From: Theropithecus gelada
Taxonomy: Eukaryota > Chordata > Mammalia > Primates > Cercopithecidae
DNA: 64,000 nucleotides
Direction of reading: 5' to 3'
NCBI RefSeq assembly: GCF_003255815.1
Contig: NC_037682.1
Span: 16,390,965-16,454,964, forward strand
A model generated the notes under the pieces. It ran no database searches and was not told the DNA's origin. It saw nothing but the letters and a program-made list of their open reading frames with translations. Below are positions 31,036-41,589 of this stretch, piece by piece; position 1 is the first letter of the stretch, and every line of letters starts with the position of its first letter. The position numbers and the translations under genes were made by a program.

Positions 31036-31650
31036 TGCCTTGAGTGTTCGTTAGTTCTAAAGAAGTCATTCCCTACCTCGATTGCAGGTTGTGGAAGACA
31101 ATAAGGCCTTGTTCTATTCATAACTATTTTCTCCTTGTCATTAAGTAGAAAATTATTGTATATCTTTCTCTTTGTCAAACCAATATCCAAACACCCTACT
31201 TGTTTTGGGGGGGGGTCCCCAAATAAGTAGATAGAATAGCCTCTCCTCTTGCCACCAATGCAAGATGAGACACAAAGGGGTCCATCTTCTCTGTCTTCTG
31301 GCTGGTGGAACACAGTAAAAATCATGGCCAGAGTTAGCATTGCTCATTCCTGCTTAAGCCTGATTTCCAGCCTTCCTTTCAGCATTGCAAGCTACCAGAA
31401 ACTCCCTAAAATAATTTTTCTGTTTAAGTTAATTAATCCTGGTTTCTGTCGTTTGCATTTGCAACCAATAAGTTTTACTAGTATAGTGTTGTGAACACAG
31501 TGGAAACTTCAGGATCTACAGATCCTGTTTATAAACTTCAGTTCACTAAAATCCCACGTAGTAATCTGTTGTTTATGCCTCTTCAGCCTTCTGATGTCTG
31601 ATGTTCCATCTGATATTAGCAGCTTGATTTTCTTTTTCCAAACCGCTTAT
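31036..31650. other. No recognised feature
   Basis: Unassigned, apart from a G-run of about ten (31207-31215). Two overlapping minus-strand frames (30999-31340 and 31153-31347) have no recognisable content. Confidence 0.4.
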
Positions 31651-31654
31651 CTCT

Positions 31655-31990
31655 ATTCTTAGTCCTTGTGGTTCAGGTGGAGTTGACTCCAGTCATGCCT
31701 GCAGGGTAGGCATGTCTGGTCAAGGCGCTGAAGCCCTCTGGCTACGATGATTGGCTCAGGGAAGGGCATGTGACTTCATCCAGGCCAATGAGAGTCAGTC
31801 CCAGGACTTTTGCTGGATGTATAGGCAAAGAAATGTGTCCTTTCGCTGCAGTTGCCAAGTTGGTTGGCTGGAGTTCCCAGGGACCACCATGAGGGAGAGT
31901 CAACCTGAGAATTCAGCCATGTCAGAGGAAAACAAGCTGAGAGAGAAAGAGAAATAAATTTCTAATGACATTGCTTGAGGAACAGGATTG
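31655..31990 (+). mobile_element. Unclassified ancient interspersed repeat
   Basis: GGTGGAGTTGACTCCAGTC, GATGATTGGCTCAGGGAAGG, GCATGTGACTTCATCCAGGC, CCAATGAGAGTCAG and GAGAATTCAGCCATGTCAG match a mammalian repeat layout that I recognise but cannot name safely. A weaker relative (GGTGTGTGACCCAAG with CTATCCAATCAAGATCAG) is at about 43285-43460. Confidence 0.4.
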
Positions 31991-32003
31991 AATTGTGCCT
32001 GAG

Positions 32004-32070
32004 TTGTAATAGTAACAGCTAACATATATTAAATACGTACTATGTACCAGGCACTGATCTAAGCATTTCT
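32004..32070 (-). mobile_element. MIR, antisense, left piece of a four-level nest
   Basis: AGTAACAGCTAACATATATT, TACGTACTATGTACCAGGCA and CTGATCTAAGCATTTCT are the antisense MIR start. The rest resumes at 33241 after an MLT1 insertion. Confidence 0.82.
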
Positions 32071-32201
32071 TGTATTGGTTTCCTGGGGCTGCCATAGCAA
32101 AGGTACCACAAGCTGGGTGGCTTAAAACAACAGAAATTTATTTTTTCATGATTCTGGATTCTAGAAGTACAAATTCAAGCTATTGGCAGGTTCATGCTTC
32201 C
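32071..32201 (-). mobile_element. MLT1C-like LTR, antisense, left piece
   Basis: Starts TGTATTGGTTTCCTGGGGCT with GCCATAGCAAAGG, then CTGGGTGGCTTAAAACAACA. Cut at 32201 by an MLT1B-like LTR and resumed at 32913. Confidence 0.88.
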
Positions 32202-32337
32202 CGTTATGAACCGAGTTGTGTCCCCCCATCCCCTTGCATTTATATGTTGAAGTGCTAACTCCCAAAGTGACTGAATTTGGACATAGGACCCATAAGGAAG
32301 TAATTAAGGTTAAATGAAGCCATAAAGATGGAGTCTG
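32202..32337 (+). mobile_element. MLT1B-like LTR, sense, left piece
   Basis: CGTTATGAACCGAGTTGTGT, then TTATATGTTGAAGTGCTAAC and GGTTAAATGAAGCCATAAAG. It inserted within the MLT1C-like LTR. CTTCC (32197-32201) and CTCCC (32914-32918) are the likely 5-base target copies. Confidence 0.85.
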
Positions 32338-32638
32338 GGCCGGGCACCGTGGCTCACGCCTGTAATCCCAGCACTTTGGGAGGCTGAGGCGGGCGGATCA
32401 TGAGGTCAGGAGACCAAGACCATCCTGGCCAGCATGTGAAACCCCATCTCTACTAAAAAATACAAGAATTAGCTGGGCGTAGTGGTACGTGCCTGTAGTC
32501 CCAGCTACTCAGGAGCCTGAGGCAGGAGAATCGCTTGAACCCAGGAGACGGAAGTTGCAGTGAGCCTAGATAGCGCCACTGCACTCCGGTCTGGTGACAG
32601 AGTGAGAGTTGTCTCAAAAAAAAGAAAAAAAAAAAAAA
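32338..32638 (+). mobile_element. AluS, sense, innermost insertion
   Basis: Full Alu (GGCCGGGCACCGTGGCTCAC to A-rich tail). Target duplications AGATGGAGTCTG (32326-32337) and AGAAGGGGTCTG (32639-32650), two mismatches. A run ACTCCGGTCTGGTGACAG near the end is a small local change from the usual ACTCCAGCCTGGGCGACAG. Confidence 0.92.
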
Positions 32639-32650
32639 AGAAGGGGTCTG

Positions 32651-32912
32651 GATCTGACAGGATTAATGTTTTTAGAGAAGAGACACCAGAAACCCATCTC
32701 TCCTCCACCACCCCACCATATAAGGACACAGCGAGAAAGTGACCATTCCATTTGCAAGCCAGACAGAGTGCTCTAAACAGAAACTGACTCTGCCAAACCA
32801 TCTGGGACTTCTAGCCTCCGGAAGTGTGAGAAAATAAATTTCTGTTGATTAAGCTCCCCAGTTTATGGTATTTATTTTTTTTTTTTTTAAGGGTAGCCCA
32901 AACAGACTAATA
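32651..32912 (+). mobile_element. MLT1B-like LTR, sense, right piece
   Basis: Resumes with GATCTGACAGGATTAATGTT, then TATAAGGACACAGCGAGAAA, AATAAATTTCTGTTGATTAA and GACTAATA. A 12-base T-run has grown near 32876-32888. Confidence 0.85.
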
Positions 32913-33240
32913 GCTCCCTCTGAAATCTGTAGGTCAGAATCCTTCCTGGCCTCTTTCAGCTTCTGGTAGACCCAGGCATTCCTTGTCATGCAGCGACAGC
33001 ACTTCAATCTCTTGCCTTATTATCACATGGCATTTTCCCCTTGAGTCTACCTCTGTGACTCTTCTCTTCTTAAAAGGATGTCAGTCTACGTTGGATTAAA
33101 GGCCCATTCTACTCTAGTATGACCCCATCTTAAGTAATTATATTTACGAAGAGCCTATTTCCCAATAAGGTCACATTCTGAGGTACTAGGAGTTAGGACT
33201 TCAATACATATTTTTGGGGTACTCAATTCAACCCATAGCA
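32913..33240 (-). mobile_element. MLT1C-like LTR, antisense, right piece
   Basis: GCTCCCTCTGAAATCTGTAG, TTCAGCTTCTGGTAGACCCA, ACCCCATCTTAAGTAATTAT, TTCCCAATAAGGTCACATTC, then ACTCAATTCAACCCATAGCA. The standard reversed MLT1C terminus. Confidence 0.9.
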
Positions 33241-33425
33241 CATGCATTACCTCACTAAATTCCCACAATAAAACTATAAAGTGTTATTATTATTGTACCT
33301 TCACCCAGATGAGGGAAGTAAGGCTCAGAGAAGTTCAGTAACTTGCTCAAGGTCCCACAATGAGTAAGAATTTGAAGATGGATCTGAACTCAGGCAATTT
33401 GATGACCAATCTTGCAAGTTTAGCC
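33241..33425 (-). mobile_element. MIR, antisense, right piece
   Basis: CATGCATTACCTCACTAAAT, ACCCAGATGAGGGAAGTAAG, GTAACTTGCTCAAGGTCCCA and GAACTCAGGCAATTTGATGA continue the MIR at 32004-32070. Confidence 0.88.
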
Positions 33426-34064
33426 ACTGTACAAACATGCCTGAGTTTAGCTCAGAGACATCATCCAATCACTTCCTTAATTTGCTTAAGTCAGTTTGAG
33501 TGTGGTTTCATCCCTTGTAATTGTTTCCTTCTTTTACCTTTTGCCTCATTCTTTCCTGTGTCTGAGCACTCAGGACTCCACTCAGACCTGCCCCTTAGGG
33601 TCTACCCCAGGTTCTAGAATTACTTCTTCTTCTTTCTTCCCCCCTCCTCCCTCCACATCAATACTCTTGTGCATCAGATGCTTGCTCTCAGCTGGGTTAG
33701 GAAGAAGCCAAGTGAATAGATCAATAAAAAGTGAGTTGTGATTTATAGGTTGTAATTTTCCTGGGGCTTTTAGCTTTTAAAAGCAGGTTGTTAACTCATT
33801 GATTATCAGCCAGGCAGAAGTTCTGTATGAAGACAAGAAGATTGGAGGACATCAGGACAAGTGGAGACTTAGGGTTGGGCACTTTGCCTAAAATGCCTTT
33901 CACAATTCCAGGCAGATAATGCATGTGAGAGTTTAGTAGTTGAGTTTCCCTTTTGGGGTACAGTTATTGATCTCTTCTGGAGAGTGAGGATGTTACTGTA
34001 GTTTCAGAATCTTATACTTACGAAGGTTGCTGCTTTAGTTCATTCAAGATTTTGTCTTTTGTCA
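33426..34064. other. No recognised feature
   Basis: Unassigned. The frames at 33360-33617 and 33496-33741 overlap it and have no recognisable content. Confidence 0.4.
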
Positions 34065-34315
34065 AGTAAACTCTCTTCCACCTGGAATTCCTTTTGGTCC
34101 ATATCAACCTCTTAAACCTTACCTATAATTCAAACATGATTCAAATACCTCATACATAGAAGATTATTAGCTAACTCCTTTCAGAATGGATTTTTTCCTA
34201 ATTAGCATCTATGATTCCAGTATTTTTTTAAAGCCAGAATTAGGTGTTATTCCATTTTTTCTGGTGAGAATCTGAATTCCTGGAGGCAAGAGATAAGTCT
34301 GAATCATCATCTTAA
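34065..34315 (+). mobile_element. L2 LINE 3' fragment
   Basis: CTCTTCCACCTGGAATTCCT, CTATAATTCAAACATGATTC, then GAATTCCTGGAGGCAAGAGA and TAAGTCTGAATCATC follow the L2 3' region, diverged. Confidence 0.65.
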
Positions 34316-34321
34316 ATGAAG

Positions 34322-34490
34322 GCAGTCTGACACATTGGTTGAGATTTGAAGTCAGAGGGATTTGGATTGAAATTTTCACTGTGAGATTTGTTAGTTCTAG
34401 GGCTTTGAGAAGATAACTAACCTAGCATTCTTAGTCATAATGTGGAAATTATACCATTTTGCAGAGCTACTGTAAGAATGAAATGATGTA
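34322..34490 (+). mobile_element. MIR SINE
   Basis: AGTCTGACACATTGGTTGAG, GAAGTCAGAGGGATTTGGAT, AATGTGGAAATTATACCA and CTGTAAGAATGAAATGATGT in sense MIR order. It follows the L2 piece directly. Confidence 0.75.
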
Positions 34491-35095
34491 TTGTCTCTGA
34501 GATCCTTAATTCAAACCCAACAATACTATATGCACAAAAAATGATGTTATTTTTAGCTTCACATCCATCTCTCAAAAGAAGAGAGTAACTTGCACACAGT
34601 TTAGTGCTGAGCAAATGTGTAAGTTCTATTCATAAGAATACATAACTTGCAGGCCAGTCAGAACACTGAACTTCTAGGTAATTGTGCCTTGAAGAGGAGG
34701 GTTATGTTAAGTTCAGTGTTCATGAATGAGCCTTTATTTCCCAATGGCCCTGTGAGCGTAAATAAGGCATGGTCTTCTTAGTGGCCTTAATACTTGCAGC
34801 AGAGCCCAAAAATGAGCTATCTTAATTTATCTAAAATCCCTTTGCTCTATGGAATTGCTAATTGCAACTTGAAATTTAGGGAGATGTTTATTTGCTTCTC
34901 TATTAATAGATCAGCAGCACATTTTTTTTTGTCCTGTTTGTTTAGATTGGCTAAATTAAAGATGAGGGGGAAGTCACAGCAGTGGCACTGGGAAATCTTA
35001 TTTCGTGTAGAATTATGAATATTTTACAAGAAGTCAGGAAGAATGGGAACCTTGAGAAGCCTCTCCAAACAAGGATGAAGAGTTTTCCAAGTTGC
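34491..35095. other. No recognised feature
   Basis: Unassigned unique-looking sequence. Confidence 0.4.
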
Positions 35096-35099
35096 CATC

Positions 35100-35211
35100 T
35101 TGGAAGCATGGGGGCACTAAAAAGAGGGTTGAGTTCCGGCTCTGACACTTACTAGCTACCAAATTTGCAATTGGGGGAAATTACTAAATCTCCTGGAGAC
35201 TCAGTTTCCTC
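35100..35211 (+). mobile_element. MIR fragment
   Basis: GAGTTCCGGCTCTGACACTT, ACTAGCTACCAAATTTGC and GAGACTCAGTTTCCTCATTC follow the sense MIR core. Confidence 0.8.
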
Positions 35212-36069
35212 ATTCATCCATTCATTTAATGCATGTATTAAGCTCTTATTGTGTACTAGACACTGTTCTATGCTCCAGAGAGATGGTGATAAAGGAAACA
35301 GAAAAAATTCCTGTCTTCATGAAGCTCCATGTTTAATACAACTAAAATATACAGCAAATGATAACAATTTTCATCTGAGGAAAGGGAATAGGAAAGTATG
35401 TGCAGGAGGGTGGATTTTAGATAGAACGTCTGGGAAAAGCCTCCTTGAGAAGTCGACATTTGAATAAAGTCAACATTGCTGGAAGAGTGAGGGAAAGGGA
35501 AAATGCTGGGTCAGAGAAGTGATGGTCTTACTGTGCAGCATCCTGGAGCACAAGGTGAGGACCTTGGCCTAGGACTCATTGGAGCGTTTTAAGTAGTGGG
35601 AGACAAGACTTTACTTTTGTTTTAACATGATCCTTTGACTTTTGTGTGGGGAATAGCTTGTAGGAGGACAAATACAGAAGCAGGGAGACCAGTTAGGAGG
35701 CTGTTTCAATAATACAGTGGAGAAGTGATGGTAGCTTGGCTCAGACAAGGGACGTAACAATGGAAATGGTGAAAAGCAATAGAATTGTATTTATATCTTG
35801 AAGATACAGGCAAAAGAAGAGGATATATCTGAAATAATTTGCTGACAGATTAGATGTAGAGAAAACCAGGATGTAAGGATGACTCTAGTGTGTTTGACCT
35901 GAACAACTGGAAGGATGAATTCACCATTAAATGAGATGGAAAATGCTGTGGGAGGAGCATGTTTTAGGGGGGATATTAGGAGATTTTTAGTAGATGTGTT
36001 GTTTGAGATGTCTGTTAGATATTCAAGTAGAGATGTGGAGTAGGCTGTTGGGTATTAAGATCTAGACTA
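35212..36069 (-). mobile_element. L2 LINE, antisense, left piece
   Basis: Long reversed L2: TTAAGCTCTTATTGTGTACT, AGACACTGTTCTATGCTCC, CCTGTCTTCATGAAGCTCCA, AAGCCTCCTTGAGAAGTCGA, CATTGGAGCGTTTTAAGTAG, GAAGCAGGGAGACCAGTTAG and TTGAGATGTCTGTTAGATAT. It holds the reversed 3'UTR and ORF2 C-terminus, with no open frame. Interrupted by the Alu at 36070. Confidence 0.82.
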
Positions 36070-36366
36070 GCTGGGCATGGCGGCTCACGCCTGTAATCCC
36101 AGCACTTTGGGAGGCTGAGGCGGGCAGATCACTTGAGGTCGGGAGTTTGAGACCAGCCTGACCAAGATGGAGAAACCCCATTTCTATTTAAAATATAAAA
36201 TTAGCCAGGCATGGTGGCACATGCCTGTAATCACTGCTACTCGGGAGGCTAAGGCAGGAGAAACATCACTTGAACCCGGGGGGCAGAGGTTGCGGTGAGC
36301 TGAGATGGTGCCATTGCACTCAAGCCTGGGCAACGAGCGAAACTCTGTCTCAATTAGAAAAAAAAA
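36070..36366 (+). mobile_element. AluS, sense, inserted in L2
   Basis: Full Alu, GCTGGGCATGGCGGCTCACG to A-tail. Exact target duplication ATCTAGACTA (36060-36069 and 36367-36376). Confidence 0.93.
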
Positions 36367-36376
36367 ATCTAGACTA

Positions 36377-36725
36377 AAAGGAAGAAAAGAGAAGAGGTCA
36401 AGACTAGGTATATAAATTATATAAATTTGGAAGTCATGGACATCTAAATGGTATTAAAGCCGGCAATGTAGATGGATAAAATAGAGGTCGAAGGGCTAAC
36501 TCTCAGACTCTCCTTCATTTAGAGGTCAGGGTCATATGGAGGAACCAGCAAAGCAAGATTAGAAAGAGCAGCCAGAGAGGTCAGAGGAAAACAAAGTGAA
36601 TATGGAGTCCTGGAGGCCAAACAATGCCAGTATTTAGAGGAAAAGAGTCACCATCTGTGTTACATGATAATGAAAACTGAAGTAAGATCAGGACTGAGCA
36701 CTGACCATTGGAATTATCTATGTAG
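36377..36725 (-). mobile_element. L2 LINE, antisense, right piece
   Basis: AAAAGAGAAGAGGTCAAGAC, AGCAAAGCAAGATTAGAAAG, GGAGTCCTGGAGGCCAAACA and CTGACCATTGGAATTATCTA continue the reversed L2 beyond the Alu. Border with the next block is near 36725. Confidence 0.65.
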
Positions 36726-36728
36726 AGG

Positions 36729-37160
36729 TCATTGCTGTGCCAGATCGTGACCAAACTGCTTTCTTAAGCGGGACCCCAATCCATTCCTCTTTACTGGGTG
36801 GGGCCTCCCTGTGGGAATTTCAGCAACACCAGCCAGGGTTACGAGGACAACACTCTGATCTCTCCCTGGGATGGAGACCCAGGGGGCGGGGCAGCTGATG
36901 TCTCTGTGGTTCTGTTGACTCAGCCTTCCCAGACTGCTGGCTCCGGAAAGTCCAGGCAGTCTGGACAAAGAAACGCTGCCCCCAGCACAGCACACCTGCT
37001 CTACCAAAAAGCAGCCAGATGGCCTCTTTAAGCAGGTCCCTGATCCTGTCCTTCCTGATGGAGTGAGAACTCCCAACAGGGGTCTCCAAACACCTTCTGC
37101 GGGAGCATCCAGGCTGACAACAGGTCAGTACCCACCCTGGGATGGACCTATGAGACCTAT
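36729..37160 (+). mobile_element. Probable orphan L1 5'UTR fragment
   Basis: TCTTTAAGCAGGTCCCTGAT, GGAGTGAGAACTCCCAACAG, GGGTCTCCAAACACCTTCTG and GCTGACAACAGGTCAGTACC resemble part of the primate L1 5'UTR. The block is G+C-richer than its surroundings. Two stretches about 263 bases apart resemble each other (TCTTAAGCGGGACCCCAATC with TCTTTAAGCAGGTCCCTGAT). No ORF1, ORF2 or poly(A) follows. L1 5'UTRs carry sense and antisense promoters, but whether any activity remains cannot be read from sequence. Confidence 0.45.
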
Positions 37161-37990
37161 GACAGGACAGGAGTTGTGTGGCAAAAAAATAATGGCAATA
37201 ATCTAAGAGCATCTTTGAGAACTGGGGGCAAGAACTTGACTTTGGAGGCGTGGGTAAGGGAACGAAACAAACAGGGGTAGTAGGAGACAGAGTTTCATGA
37301 TGTGATATTCAAAGCTTTGATTTTTTTGTTGGTGAGGAAGGAGGAAGGATGGTCTTACAGCGTTATTAAAGTAGTAAGGGAGGTCTCTACCCCATGTCCA
37401 GGTCCAATGGAAGGAGGAGTGAAAGAAAACATAGAACATAGCCCTTGAGAGGGCTAGAGTGTCCTCGAGGAAGAGCCAGGGTTTTCAGCTAGTGCAAGAA
37501 GGTGAAGGAAGTGTTACTGGAAGAGCTTGAGGACACAGGGAAATGTACTGAGAGACCTTAAGCTCCAGAGTTGTAGTGAAATGATTTCAGGAGAGGCAGA
37601 AAGGTAGAAGAAGAGTTTATAAAATGGGATGGAGCCACACAGACACCAGAGCTAGTGAATTTGTGAATGGAGATGAGCTGGGAGTCCTGGGCTTTGTGGG
37701 GTGACAGACATAAACAGGGGTAATAAGATGTTCTTACTGGTTCTAAGGCAGGAATTGAGAGAGAAGCTGTGCATGTGAAAAGGAGGAAAAAAATGATAAA
37801 ATGTTTTTTTCAAACTTGCTATTCAGTCTTGTCTCTTCTTGCACCTAGAAGGTTGGGGTGGGAATGGATTTGAGTAATAACTACTATGCTAAACTTAGAA
37901 ATGTGACTTCATCCTAATGGATAAGACTTTTTTCTTAGTTGAATTCTTTGGAACAGGCTCCTTCTTACTTTTTAAACATCTCTCTCTAGC
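37161..37990. other. Unassigned, purine-rich
   Basis: No gene. It may include more reversed L2, but I cannot align it by eye. Confidence 0.35.
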
Positions 37991-37996
37991 ATTCTC

Positions 37997-38023
37997 TGCA
38001 GCCCCTTCTGCAAAGGGGCTGCA
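37997..38023 (+). repeat. Perfect 11-base stem hairpin
   Basis: TGCAGCCCCTT (37997-38007) and AAGGGGCTGCA (38013-38023) are exact reverse complements around CTGCA. G+C-rich stem in A+T-rich context. Too short and without the T-run of a Pol III terminator, so no function is claimed. Confidence 0.88.
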
Positions 38024-38334
38024 ATAAGATGTTCTACCAACTTCACAGGTGCACCTTCTCCCAGTCTAGGCTCAAGATGAAATTACAGGTACAATTGAGT
38101 TAAGTCCTGGCATATGCCACAACACCCTTGTCCCTTTTATCATGTCTCCTTTGGCATTCCCTCCACCAATTACTGATCTAAAGACAAATGGTTTTATTCT
38201 GTTGAGGTGTGCGGCTACTGAGAAGAGAGAAGAAAGATACTGCTGCCAAATTTTCAGTGTCAGGGTCCTCCAGTTTGTAGGTCACAGTGCCATTGTGAGG
38301 AAGTGCTTTCTAACCACTAAAAAAGATAGTAGAG
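38024..38334. other. No recognised feature
   Basis: Unassigned. A 95-codon frame (38142-38429, plus) runs into the MIR that follows and has no recognisable content. Confidence 0.4.
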
Positions 38335-38475
38335 AGGCCCAAGGAGCCTCCATAGAAAAGGCTTTGGTACTAGGTTTGGGTTTGAAACCCCACCCACCAC
38401 TTCCTGGCTGCATAAACTTAGGCAAATGATTTAAAATTTTAAGCCTTAAAATTTTTCCATCTTGATGAAAAGTGT
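38335..38475 (+). mobile_element. MIR SINE
   Basis: AAGGCTTTGGTACTAGGTTT, GGGTTTGAAACCCCACCCAC, CACTTCCTGGCTGCATAAAC and TTAGGCAAATGATTTAAAA follow sense MIR. Confidence 0.78.
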
Positions 38476-38499
38476 GCAATTGTGAGCTGTTGAATAGCA

Positions 38500-39831
38500 A
38501 ATAGACCGGTGATTTATAACACTCAATTTACATAATTCTCAGCAGCATTTAATAATGTTGACTCCAAACTTTCTATTCCCTTGGCTTTTGTTACTCTACT
38601 TTTTTGTGTGTTTTATTCTTATCTTAGAACATTCCTTTTCTCCCTTTCTTTGCTGGTGTATCCTCACTGCTTAATCATTATGTTGAAATTCCTTAAGCCT
38701 TTGTCCTAGGTCTCTAAACCTTTCTTTTTAAAAAAGTTTATTCTATATTCTCACCCTATTTGATCTAACTCATGCAATCTCTATGCCAAAGACTCTTAAA
38801 TACATATCCATAACTTAGCTCTCTCTCTGAGCTCTGGACACATGTCTGCATGAACATTCTACTTGGACATCTCAAAAGGCATCTTAGCCTCAACTTAGAC
38901 ACAAATGAATTCATGTATTATCTTTCCCCTAAATTGAGACATCTTCACGTGACTGGTATTTCCAGAAACCTGTGAGACAGTCTTGATTCTCCCCTCTTTC
39001 TTAACTTTCATACCCAATCCATCCTAAATTCCTGTCAACTCTACTTACTAAACAGATCTCAGATTCCTTTACTTTGTGCCATTTCTTCTATTGCCGTATC
39101 AAGTCATCATTGTCTCTAGCCTGGACCACTGGAACAATGGCAAAACAATTCTCTCAGTATGTATTCTATCTTTTACTTCTCATCCATTCTCCACACAAAT
39201 GGCAGGAACCATATTTTAAACTTCATGTGAACATGCTATCCCTCTCTTCCTCACATTCCTGATTAGTCAATTCCAATAGACTGAGAATCATTTGGCAGCT
39301 TCTCATTGATTCCCATTATGGCCCACAAGGGGCTGCCCCTGCCTATTCACTCCTCTTTATCCTGTCTTCATCTTGAGCTACTTGTCCTTGCTATCTTGAT
39401 ACTTCAGCCACACTCATTGTCCAGCTCCTAGACTGTGTCGTGCCCCTTCCAATCACAGTGCATTTAAATATGGCAGTCCTTCTCCTTAGAGTGCTTTTTA
39501 TTTCTTAGCCTCTATTCATCTTTCAGATCACAACTCAAATTTTGCTTTCACAGGTTATTGTTTCTTGATCCTTCCTGCACTAAATCTCTCTAAACTAGGT
39601 CAGTTTTTCAATCATTTGGCACTGTGTAATTTTGTAGTTCTTAGAAATGAATTCACAAATAATATTTACTTTAGCAATTATATCATTATTACCACTGTAC
39701 CCCACTAAAGTATATGCTTCATGAGAACAAATATGACGTCTGTTTTTTGCTGAACATTGTATTCCTGAGCTTGGACCAGTGACTGGCTCAAAATAAGCAC
39801 TCAGTAATATTTACTGAATACATGAATGAAT
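38500..39831 (+). mobile_element. L2 LINE, long sense copy (about 1.3 kb)
   Basis: One of the longest L2 copies here. In order: TAATGTTGACTCCAAACTTT, GGACATCTCAAAAGGCATCT, CTGTGAGACAGTCTTGATTC, CAATCCATCCTAAATTCCTG, CTAGCCTGGACCACTGGAAC, GGGGCTGCCCCTGCCTATTC, TTCAGATCACAACTCAAATT, and a terminus CACTCAGTAATATTTACTGA plus ATACATGAATGAA. It covers the ORF2 C-terminal third and 3'UTR. All frames are broken. Confidence 0.88.
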
Positions 39832-40045
39832 AATAGCTTCTATTTCTTGAGCACTTACTATAAAACAGGCATTTTAGTAAGCATGTTATAAACATTTACC
39901 TTTCACAGTAACACTATGATGAGGCTATTATTATTCCATTCTGCAGATGAGGAAGCAAGCTTAGAATAATTAATGGACTTGTCTAAATTCCTGCCAGTTG
40001 TTTAGACTTCAGTTCCAATTGTCTCTAGATTCTATGACCCTAATA
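39832..40045 (-). mobile_element. MIR SINE, antisense, abutting L2
   Basis: TTCTTGAGCACTTACTATAA, AACAGGCATTTTAGTAAGCA, CAGTAACACTATGATGAGGC, TTCTGCAGATGAGGAAGCAA and TTCCTGCCAGTTGTTTAGAC in antisense MIR order. Confidence 0.82.
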
Positions 40046-41394
40046 TCCATCTTATATTGCCTGTTGGGTATCTGTAGAGTTAAAAATACTTTCTCTTTGG
40101 GTGAAGCTGGCCGTGGCCTCCCTACTTTGAGACTTGAATTTTCCCACCCCTTGCCCTGTGATGCCCCTTCCCTTCCTCCTCCTCTGGCACATTTTATGAT
40201 TTTAATACCGATTTTACAGGATTGTTATGAAGATCCCATGATTTTGTGGTTGTAAAAGCACCAGCCTTGTACGCTGTAACATGATTATCAGATGTAAAGT
40301 TTCTTTTTAAGAAGTTTTAATTCTTCCTTTCATGTCCGTAAGCCATTTCGATTAAGATTTGTTCTTTAGCATTTCAAGTTGCTTGTTGTTGTTAATCTCT
40401 TCATATTCCTTTCTTCATCACCCTCTTCTTCCTTTGCTGCATGCTAATGTCCAGTCATTCCTCAACATGGAGAACACATGGTATAACATCTCTATGAAGA
40501 TCTTATAACAAGAGAGGCAGTGTTTGGGTCAAGTTGCCTTGGCCAGAGGGAAAAGAATTTGAGTTTAAAGAGTCGTGTGCTGACCTGGACATTCCCAGAG
40601 TAGCACTGTAGACATTTAATTTAAAGATGATGGGATGTTATGTTCTTTTGCAAGTGATAATCTTTCCCAAGCCCAGGGGATGCTCTGATGTGGGAAGCTG
40701 AGCTTGACAACATTTCTGCTTTGAGGCTAAGGGCTCTTGGTTTTGCCCATAAAAGATACTCTCACCATCTGCACCTCCCGTGCCTTTGCTTCCTGATCTT
40801 GCGTGTTGTTTAAACCTGTTCAGTTTTTCTCTGGAGGCTGATGAAAGAGAACAACCACTGCAGGGCCATCTCTTAGGGTTGTGCCATTGTGTTCTGCACA
40901 AAGGTCCCTTGCTGAGCGTGTGAGTGGTGCCAAAATCCAGCTTGCAGTCTGCTGGCTGAGCTGTGTGCCCTGTCACAAGCTGTGTCTGTTCGGGAGAAGA
41001 GATGCCCATTTCTAATTCATAACAGGGTCTGGTAGGCAAGTTACCCCTTCCTGACTCACTCCTTGCTGGTAGCTCAAGTAGGTTTTTGCCCCATTCATAT
41101 GTAATATGTGTATTTGTGTGTATGTATGTGTGCATGCATATATACACTGCCTCTGACATTATTTTTGAGAATTTAGATGAAATAACATGATGCCTCTTTC
41201 TATCAGCAGGGATCTGACCCTTTCAGAATTTCAGATGCAATGCATTACTGGCAAATTCTCACATATTCTGTGTTTGGTCTCTGTGTTCCCTCCCTCCCTC
41301 CTGCTTTCTGCTCTCCCTTTCTTTCAGATCATGGTACATCATCACCATTGGGAGTGATGGTCTTTCTCTCGCTTTACATTTTAATTATGCTTTT
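40046..41394. other. Repeat-poor 1.3 kb; no recognised gene
   Basis: Nothing firm. A weak sense MIR trace lies at about 40200-40290. A 173-codon minus-strand frame (40638-41159) is the second longest frame outside transposons. Its start lies in a TATG-rich run (41098-41150, giving CMHTYIHTNTHITYEW), and I see no domain. Being non-repetitive, the block is worth a conservation check. Confidence 0.4.
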
Positions 41395-41565
41395 AAAACA
41401 TGATTCCCCGCTGTGATTCCATGTGTTTTTGTAGGTGTTTTTGTAAAATGTAGCTTGTCATTTTGTGTGCAAGGCTGTATGTTACAGAAATTGTGTAGTG
41501 TTATAAATCTATTACTTTTATTTTTCACTCAGCAGAATGCTTCTAATATATAGCTGTTTTTAATT
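41395..41565 (-). mobile_element. Possible old L1M 3' fragment, antisense
   Basis: TGTGTTTTTGTAGGTGTTTT, TTACAGAAATTGTGTAGTGT and TTTTTCACTCAGCAGAATGC resemble a reversed L1M 3' end. Weak. Confidence 0.4.
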
Positions 41566-41589
41566 TTTCTATTGCTTTACTCTCAGGCC

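Noticed and set aside
37997..38023. Rho-independent terminator
   Set aside because: It looks like a stem-loop but the host is a primate and no T-run follows; this class of terminator does not apply.
40638..41159. 173-codon ORF on the minus strand
   Set aside because: Begins in a TATG-rich low-complexity run and has no recognisable content.
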